Assembly (NCBI RefSeq): GCF_004022265.1
Contig: NZ_SAVB01000009.1
Coordinates: 62,001-126,000, forward strand
DNA length: 64,000 bases
DNA from: Paenirhodobacter ferrireducens
Lineage (GTDB): Bacteria > Pseudomonadota > Alphaproteobacteria > Rhodobacterales > Rhodobacteraceae
Direction of reading: 5' to 3'
In this document: positions 59,289 to 64,000 of the stretch, one piece after another
How positions within the stretch are numbered: position 1 is the stretch's first letter
Layout of the letters: each line of letters opens with the position of its first letter
Made by a program: the position numbers and the translations under genes
The notes under the pieces: model-generated
What the model was told of the DNA's origin: nothing
The model's input: only the letters and a program-made list of their open reading frames with translations
Databases searched by the model: none

Positions 59289-59755
59289 GGCAGGTCTTTC
59301 AGGCGGTCGCGGGCGGTTCTCGCGCCGCGCAGGATCGAGTGGTAGCCGGTGCAGCGGCACAGGTTGCCCTCGAGCGCCTCGGCAATGCGGGCGTCATCGG
59401 GCAAAGGGCGGGCCGCGAGCAGCCCCGCCAGCGACATCATCATGCCGGGCGCGCAATAGCCGCACTGGAAGGCGTTTTCCTCCTCCATCGCGGCGGCGAG
59501 CGTCTCGCCCACGGGCAGGGCGGCAAGCCCGGCGATGGTGGTGATCGCGCGGCCCGCAACCTGCCAGCCCGAGAGCAGACAGGCGTTCACCGCGGCGCCG
59601 TCCAGAAGCACCGTGCAGGCGCCGCAGCGGCCGATGGCGCAACCCGCCTTGACCTCGGTCGCGCCAAGCCGCTCGCGCAGCGCATCGAGCAGGGTTTCCT
59701 CGGCGTCGATCGTCGCCGGGGCGCCGTTCAGGGTGAAGGCGAGGGGCGGGCTCAT
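59285..59755 (-). CDS. [2Fe-2S] subunit of a xanthine dehydrogenase-family hydroxylase
   Basis: The 156-residue subunit passes electrons in a molybdenum hydroxylase. It has a plant-type ferredoxin [2Fe-2S] motif (CAIGRCGACTVLLDG with a further Cys in NACL) and the second, helical [2Fe-2S] motif (FQCGYCAPGM and NLCRCTGYHSI). All eight cysteines are present. It is the XdhS/CoxS type. The start overlaps the stop of the large FAD-Mo subunit in ATGA, and its stop overlaps the aldehyde dehydrogenase start. Confidence 0.96.
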   Translation of the reverse strand: MSPPLAFTLNGAPATIDAEETLLDALRERLGATEVKAGCAIGRCGACTVLLDGAAVNACLLSGWQVAGRAITTIAGLAALPVGETLAAAMEEENAFQCGYCAPGMMMSLAGLLAARPLPDDARIAEALEGNLCRCTGYHSILRGARTARDRLKDLP

Positions 59756-62700
59756 CGGGCGGCCTCCAGCATCGCAAGCAGGGTTTCGGGCGGGAAGGGC
59801 GCGGTCGCGGGCCAGGCGCCAAGCGCATCGGCGACGGCATTCGCGATCGCCGGCGTCACCGCGCCGATGCCAAGCTCGCCCACCCCGCGCGGGCCGAAGG
59901 GGTCGGCGGGGTCGAGCGGTTCGTGTGCCGTCGCCCGCATCCGCTCGGGCACGTCGCGCACCGTGGGCATCAGATAGCTGTCGAAGTTGCGCGCAAGCGG
60001 CCTCCCGCCCGTCATCGGCATGTCCTCGGTCAGGGTGAAGCCAAGGCCCTGCACCAGCCCGCCCTCCATCTGGCCAAGATACGAGGCCATGTCGATCACC
60101 TTGCCGGCGGCGGTGTGGATCTCGAGGTCGAGCACCCGCACCGCGCCGCTCACCCGGCTGATCGCGACACGGGCGAGGGTGACGCCATAGGCGAAGATGA
60201 AGCGCGCATTGCCGGCGCGGTAGTCGCTTTTCGGGAAGGCGAAGAAGGTCTCGGCGCGCTCGGGCGCCAGCGCGGAAAAGGCGAGGGTGGGGCTGTGGTT
60301 GCCGCCCTCGGCCTGGACCCCGCCCGGCACGATGCGCAGCCGGTCCGCGGGCAGGCCAAGCCGCAGGGAGGCCTGCACGAGGATCTTTTCGGCCAGCGCT
60401 GGCGCCGTCTCCTCGACGCCGCGCCACACGACATAGCCGCCGCGCGAGGCGGTGGTCGAGCCGCTGTCGGGCGCGGTGCCGGTGTCGCCGAAGATCACCT
60501 CGATGTCCGCGCGTGCGCAGTGCAGCCGTTCGGCCACCGCGGCATGGACCGAGGCCACCATGCCCTGACCGATCTCGTCGAGCCCGGTGAAGACGCGGAT
60601 CCTGCCGCCTTCGAGCCGGATCTCGAAACGGGCCTCGTCGGTCGGGATCGTGCCAAGACCGTTGCCCTGATAGTTCAGCGCGATGCCGGTGCCGGTGACC
60701 TCGTCGGCGCGGACCGCGGCGGGCGCCCACAGAGTGGAGGCCGCGGCGACATCGAGCATCTCGGACAGCTTCTCGGTCGGCGCGACTTTCTGGCCGAGGA
60801 AGCCCGGCTCGCCCGCCCGGCGCAGGTTGCGGCGCCGGATCTCGACCGGGTCGAGCCCGCACAGTGCTGCAAGCCGGTCAATCTGGCACTCGATCGCATA
60901 GCTCATCTGGTTCGCGCCGAAACCGCGGAAGGCGCCGCCGGTGCCGTTGTTGGTATAGGCGAGCCGGCCATGAGTGCGGATGTTCTCGACCCGATAGGGG
61001 CCGGCCGCGTGCTCCATCGCGGTTTCCAGAACGCCCGGCGAGAGCGAGGCATAGGCGCCGCTGTCGGCCAGCGCCTCGACCTCTTGCGCCACCAGTCGCC
61101 CCTCTGCGTCGCAGCCGGTGCGCATGCGGATCACGAAGGGGTTGCGCTTGGTCCCGGCAAGCACGCTTTCGGCGCGGCTCAGATGCAGGCGCACCGGGAC
61201 GCGGGCCTTCAGCGCCAGAAGTGCGAGCGCCGGCTGCACGGTCAGCTCGTCCTTGCCGCCGAAAGCGCCGCCGGTCGGAGAGGTGACGACGCGGATCCGG
61301 TCCTCGGGCAGGGCGAGGATGCGGGCCAGCTGCATCCGGTCGCGCGCGCCGTGCTGACCGCCCGCGCAGACGATCACGCCCTCGCCCTCGGGCGCGGCCC
61401 AGCCCCCTTCGGTCTCCATGAAACCGTGCATCTGGCGCGGTGTGACATAGGTGTCCTCGACCACATGCGCGGCGCCGGCAAAGCCCGCGGCCAGATCGCC
61501 GCGGCTCAGCCCGACTTCGGTCACCAGATTGCCGGCGGCATGGAGGGCGGGCGCCCCGGGGGCAAGCGCCGCCTCCATGTCCTCGACCAAGGGCAGCGGG
61601 CGATAGTCGACGCGGATGAGCGACAGCGCGCGCTCGGCGGTCTCGGCATCGATCGCCGCCACCGCGGCGACCGCATCGCCGAGATAGCGCACCCGGTCGG
61701 CGCAGAGCGCCGGCTGGTCCTGCAACAGGATGCCGAAGGCATTCAGCCCGGGCACGTCGCGATGGGTGACGACGGCGCGCACGCCGGGCAGGGTCTCGGC
61801 GGCCGTGGTGTCGATCGCGAGGATCTCGGCATGGGGATGGGCGGCGCGCAGGATGCGGCCGACCAGCATCCCCTCGGCCCGGACGTCGGTCATGTAGGCG
61901 AGCGTGCCGCGCACCTTGGCGGGCATGTCCTCGCGCATGTGCCAGCGGTCTTCGCCGGCAGTGCGGCTCAGCTCGGTCAGGTCTGGCAGCGGCGCCGGGG
62001 CAGGGCGCGGGCGCGCGGGGCGGCGCAGCGGCGCCAGCCCGACCAGCCCCGCGACCAGTGCATTCGCCGCCACGCGCCGGCGGTAGCGGGCGCTGCGGAA
62101 GGCGCAGTCGGGGGCGGCGATCTCGGCCTCGATCCGGGCGCCGAGCGCCGCGCGGTCGAGCGTGGCGAGCGGCCGGCCGAGCAGCCAGCCCTCGGTTTCC
62201 GGCAGGCGCGCGGGGGCGACCGCGCCGCCGCCGACCGCAAGCCGCACAGCGGTGATGCGGCCGTCTTCCATGCTGAACGAGCCCGCCGCGGCGATGATCG
62301 AGGGGCAGAAGCCCGCCCTCAGCCCGGTCTTGCGCCAGATCTGCCGGGCAAGCGGCAAGACGGTGACGGACAGCACCAGCCCCTCGGGCCGGGCGAGCCA
62401 GTCGGCGAGCGGGCGGGGGCCGTGAGTGGTCCCGACCTGCGCATCAAGCGCAAGAAGGGCAGGAAGAAGGCACCCCGCCCGCCAGCCGATGGTGCCGCCG
62501 AGCGTCGCCAGACGGCGAATGTTCGGGGCGGCCACATCGGCCGCCGCCGCGCTCAGAAGCGGCACTGACTCCCAACGCAGGGTTTCGAGATCGGTTCCCG
62601 CGCCGATCCGGTTTTTCGCGATGCCTTTCGGCAGCAGCGCGCCGATGTCGACCAGATCCGCGGGCACAGGTTTGCCCGCCGCCGCATCCAGACGAAAGGC

Positions 62701-62781
62701 GGTGCCGCCCGCGACCGGGCGCGCCCCTGCGGCGATGCGGGCGAGCGCGTCGTCGAGCGTCGCGGCGCGGGTGACGCTCAT
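59752..62781 (-). CDS. Fused FAD- and molybdopterin-binding subunit of a xanthine dehydrogenase-family enzyme
   Basis: The 1009-residue protein joins two subunits that are normally separate. Residues 1-230 are an FAD-binding (XdhB/CoxM-like) domain with RPVAGGTAFRLD and RRLATLGGTIGW. Residues 255-1009 are the molybdenum subunit: GGAFGGKDEL, FRGFGANQMSYAIE, LDEIGQGMVASVHAAV, SGSTTASRGGYVVW and the active-site Glu in RGVGELGIGAV. It would hydroxylate an N-heterocycle such as a purine at a carbon, feeding electrons through the [2Fe-2S] subunit. Compared with CoxM the FAD part is shortened (typical subunits have about 280 residues). The ATG overlaps the stop of the oxygenase gene. No stop separates the domains. 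Confidence 0.93.
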   Translation of the reverse strand: MSVTRAATLDDALARIAAGARPVAGGTAFRLDAAAGKPVPADLVDIGALLPKGIAKNRIGAGTDLETLRWESVPLLSAAAADVAAPNIRRLATLGGTIGWRAGCLLPALLALDAQVGTTHGPRPLADWLARPEGLVLSVTVLPLARQIWRKTGLRAGFCPSIIAAAGSFSMEDGRITAVRLAVGGGAVAPARLPETEGWLLGRPLATLDRAALGARIEAEIAAPDCAFRSARYRRRVAANALVAGLVGLAPLRRPARPRPAPAPLPDLTELSRTAGEDRWHMREDMPAKVRGTLAYMTDVRAEGMLVGRILRAAHPHAEILAIDTTAAETLPGVRAVVTHRDVPGLNAFGILLQDQPALCADRVRYLGDAVAAVAAIDAETAERALSLIRVDYRPLPLVEDMEAALAPGAPALHAAGNLVTEVGLSRGDLAAGFAGAAHVVEDTYVTPRQMHGFMETEGGWAAPEGEGVIVCAGGQHGARDRMQLARILALPEDRIRVVTSPTGGAFGGKDELTVQPALALLALKARVPVRLHLSRAESVLAGTKRNPFVIRMRTGCDAEGRLVAQEVEALADSGAYASLSPGVLETAMEHAAGPYRVENIRTHGRLAYTNNGTGGAFRGFGANQMSYAIECQIDRLAALCGLDPVEIRRRNLRRAGEPGFLGQKVAPTEKLSEMLDVAAASTLWAPAAVRADEVTGTGIALNYQGNGLGTIPTDEARFEIRLEGGRIRVFTGLDEIGQGMVASVHAAVAERLHCARADIEVIFGDTGTAPDSGSTTASRGGYVVWRGVEETAPALAEKILVQASLRLGLPADRLRIVPGGVQAEGGNHSPTLAFSALAPERAETFFAFPKSDYRAGNARFIFAYGVTLARVAISRVSGAVRVLDLEIHTAAGKVIDMASYLGQMEGGLVQGLGFTLTEDMPMTGGRPLARNFDSYLMPTVRDVPERMRATAHEPLDPADPFGPRGVGELGIGAVTPAIANAVADALGAWPATAPFPPETLLAMLEAAR

Positions 62782-63629
62782 TCGGCGGCCATCGCGACGG
62801 GTTCGGCGGTGGTGCCGAAGGTCAGCCCCTTCTCCTTCAGCCAGCGGCGATAGGCGATCGAGGAGCTGTCGGCGCGGGTCGGGATCTCGGCCCGCGGTTC
62901 CAGCGGCAGCAGCAGCGGGCGCTGGTTCTCGACGATGATCCGGTCTTGCAGGAAGATCACCTGCTCGAAGCGCAGAAGCTGGGTCTGCGTCGCCTGCTGG
63001 TCGAGCAGATACATCACCGGCTGCGCCCGACACAGCCCGGCCTCGATCGGGTGGATGAAAAGCGCGATGGCATCCTGCCGCTCGGGGGCCGAGGGGCAGA
63101 CGCGATAGAGCATGACGACGAAGGGATCGGGCACGCGATAGGTCAGGCGGGCGAATTCGCCCTCGGGCCGGGTGCTGGTCATCTGCGGCTGGAAGAAGGT
63201 GCAGTTCGTCGCCCAGACCTCGTCGACCTCGCGGCGGATCTCGGACTTGTAGCCGGGCACTTCGGTGTGCGGCTCGGAGCCGAGGATGTCGGTGTGCACG
63301 AAGGGAAAATGCGCCATGTCGAGAAAGTTCTCGACCACCCTCAGCCCCGAGGCCCGCATGGTCACCCAACCGCAGGGGACGAAGCGGCGGTCGGGTTCCC
63401 CGGCTTCGGCGATGTCGAAGATCTCGCGCCCGGGGGTGCCGAGCGTGGTCCACAGACAGCCGAATTTCTCGCGCACCGGCAGGGCGCGCGCCCCTGATGT
63501 CACCTGCCGGCCCGGCCCGATGGTGATTGGGTGGCCCAGCAGTTTCGTGTCCTCGACCCGGTCGAGGTCGGCAAGCGTGGCGACCGCGTACCAGGCGTTC
63601 AGGGCGACGGGATCTTGCGTGGCGCTCAT
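62778..63629 (-). CDS. Ring-hydroxylating oxygenase alpha-like protein without Rieske domain
   Basis: The 283-residue protein has the catalytic domain of Rieske non-haem iron oxygenases (VanA/NdmA group). The iron ligands are seen as D104-x2-H107-x4-H112 in NFLDMAHFPFVHTD and Asp229 in LQDRIIVENQRP. But the N-terminal Rieske domain is missing: WYAVATLADL and LLGHPITIG are there, and the next stretch, SGARALPVREKFGCLW, belongs after the Rieske cluster in normal members. No CxH or CxxH pair exists anywhere in the protein. Normal length would be about 340-350. It needs an outside Rieske protein for electrons. GAGGAGG precedes the ATG at 63629. The neighbours suggest a purine or other N-heterocycle as substrate. 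Confidence 0.88.
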   Translation of the reverse strand: MSATQDPVALNAWYAVATLADLDRVEDTKLLGHPITIGPGRQVTSGARALPVREKFGCLWTTLGTPGREIFDIAEAGEPDRRFVPCGWVTMRASGLRVVENFLDMAHFPFVHTDILGSEPHTEVPGYKSEIRREVDEVWATNCTFFQPQMTSTRPEGEFARLTYRVPDPFVVMLYRVCPSAPERQDAIALFIHPIEAGLCRAQPVMYLLDQQATQTQLLRFEQVIFLQDRIIVENQRPLLLPLEPRAEIPTRADSSSIAYRRWLKEKGLTFGTTAEPVAMAAE

Positions 63630-63639
63630 CGTGGCCTCC

Positions 63640-64000
63640 TCAGGCATCGGTCCATTGTTTCGAGGCATTCTCGGCGAGCCACGCCTTGCGGCGGGTGAAA
63701 AGGCCGGGGGCAAGGCGGTCGATGCGGGCGATGATCTCGCCCATGTCGCCGGTCTTGAGTTCGCCATCCTCGACGACGATCGCGCCATTGACCATGGTCA
63801 TCGCCACGTCCGAGCCGCGCACCGCATGTACAAGGTTGTGCTGCAGGTTGAACCACTCGCCATCGGGCAGGAAGGGCGTCATCCGCGGCGTGTCGGCGCG
63901 CACCGCGATGATGTCGGCCTTCTTGCCGGGTTCAAGCGCGCCGGTGACCTCGCCGAGCCCCACCGCCTTCGCGCCAAGCGAAGTGCCCATGCGCAGCGCC
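63640..64000 (-). CDS. Amidohydrolase family protein, C-terminal part (start outside window)
   Basis: The last 119 residues of an amidohydrolase are visible; the frame stays open to the edge of the window. The segment GTSLGAKAVGLGEVTGALEPGKKADIIAV, seen as LGAKAVGLGEVTGAL and GKKADIIAV, is typical of the AtzA/guanine deaminase/8-oxoguanine deaminase group, and MVNGAIVVEDGEL is the conserved C-terminal beta-sandwich. The catalytic residues lie upstream. An internal ATG at 63990 should not be taken as the start. It ends 10 bases before the oxygenase gene, so it heads or is early in the leftward cluster. A ring deaminase is the likely role. Confidence 0.85.
   Translation of the reverse strand, partial: ALRMGTSLGAKAVGLGEVTGALEPGKKADIIAVRADTPRMTPFLPDGEWFNLQHNLVHAVRGSDVAMTMVNGAIVVEDGELKTGDMGEIIARIDRLAPGLFTRRKAWLAENASKQWTDA

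Noticed and set aside
62778-63629. A frameshift or assembly error hiding the Rieske cluster of the oxygenase.
   Set aside because: The break is in frame, the flanking segments join without extra bases, no CxH or CxxH motif is found in other frames of the region, and the upstream amidohydrolase ends only 10 bases before the start codon.

Overview
The window is GC-rich chromosomal DNA (close to 70 % G+C by eye) from an alphaproteobacterium, most likely a member of the Rhodobacteraceae. The evidence is a class I lysyl-tRNA synthetase, the conserved block NDUFA12 - mlaD - DUF2155 - aat - accC - accB, GTG starts, many 4-base start/stop overlaps, and an intergenic repeat with a GAGGTATTT core followed by an ATGAAAG tail, of the kind I know from this family. 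I see no rRNA, tRNA, CRISPR array, insertion sequence or prophage. Nearly all of it is tightly packed metabolic and regulatory genes.

Layout. 0-2.2 kb: the end of an unknown gene, then an H-NOX sensor that has lost its haem ligand, overlapping a HNOBA-GGDEF diguanylate cyclase. 2.2-10.7 kb: nadD, a Tat-exported PBP4-type peptidase, TerB-like protein, class I LysRS, CHAD protein, a large beta-helix protein and a HugZ-type protein. 10.8-22.6 kb: a SulP transporter, then an acetate block: acs, adk, a two-subunit sodium/solute symporter (DUF4212 plus VC_2705 type), a cNMP/CBS/DUF294 protein, a small membrane protein, a receiver, and a membrane-bound kinase-like protein whose output domain is a DEDDh exonuclease. 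22.7-26.2 kb: ArsC family, pyrD, DUF952 and a UshA-like nucleotidase behind a Pho-box-like sequence. 26.3-32.3 kb: urate and ureide breakdown (glycerate kinase, allA, ureidoglycine aminohydrolase, a PuuE-UraD fusion, uraH, puuD). 32.5-38.5 kb: clpP, clpX and the housekeeping block listed above. 38.7-49.9 kb: reductive pyrimidine catabolism (preT, preA, two RutR-like regulators, an amidohydrolase of the beta-ureidopropionase family, dihydropyrimidinase and an NMT1/THI5-type ABC transporter), with a pair of palindromic operators in the divergent promoter region. 50-57.8 kb: MscS channel, an ScfR-type regulator, a receiver, and a symporter-histidine kinase of the CrbS type, then a FliM/FliN-like protein. 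57.8-64 kb: a leftward cluster of aldehyde dehydrogenase, a molybdenum hydroxylase with fused FAD and Mo subunits, a ring-hydroxylating oxygenase without its Rieske domain, and the end of an amidohydrolase.

How the parts fit. Nitrogen recovery from purines and pyrimidines dominates. Urate can be taken to ureidoglycolate, glyoxylate and urea by genes present here, except for a clear allantoate amidohydrolase, and glycerate kinase can feed the glyoxylate carbon onward. The pyrimidine cluster has the complete three-step reductive pathway plus uptake and control. Acetate activation (acs with adk to recycle AMP), acetate-type uptake and a CrbS-like sensor lie in the same window, and the CrbS/CrbR systems known elsewhere control acs.

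The observations I consider most worth checking are the Rieske-less oxygenase at 62.8-63.6 kb, the exonuclease on a dead sensor-kinase scaffold at 20.5-22.6 kb, the haem-ligand-less H-NOX at 0.6 kb, the FAD-Mo fusion at 59.8-62.8 kb and the twin RutR-like operators at 43.5 kb.
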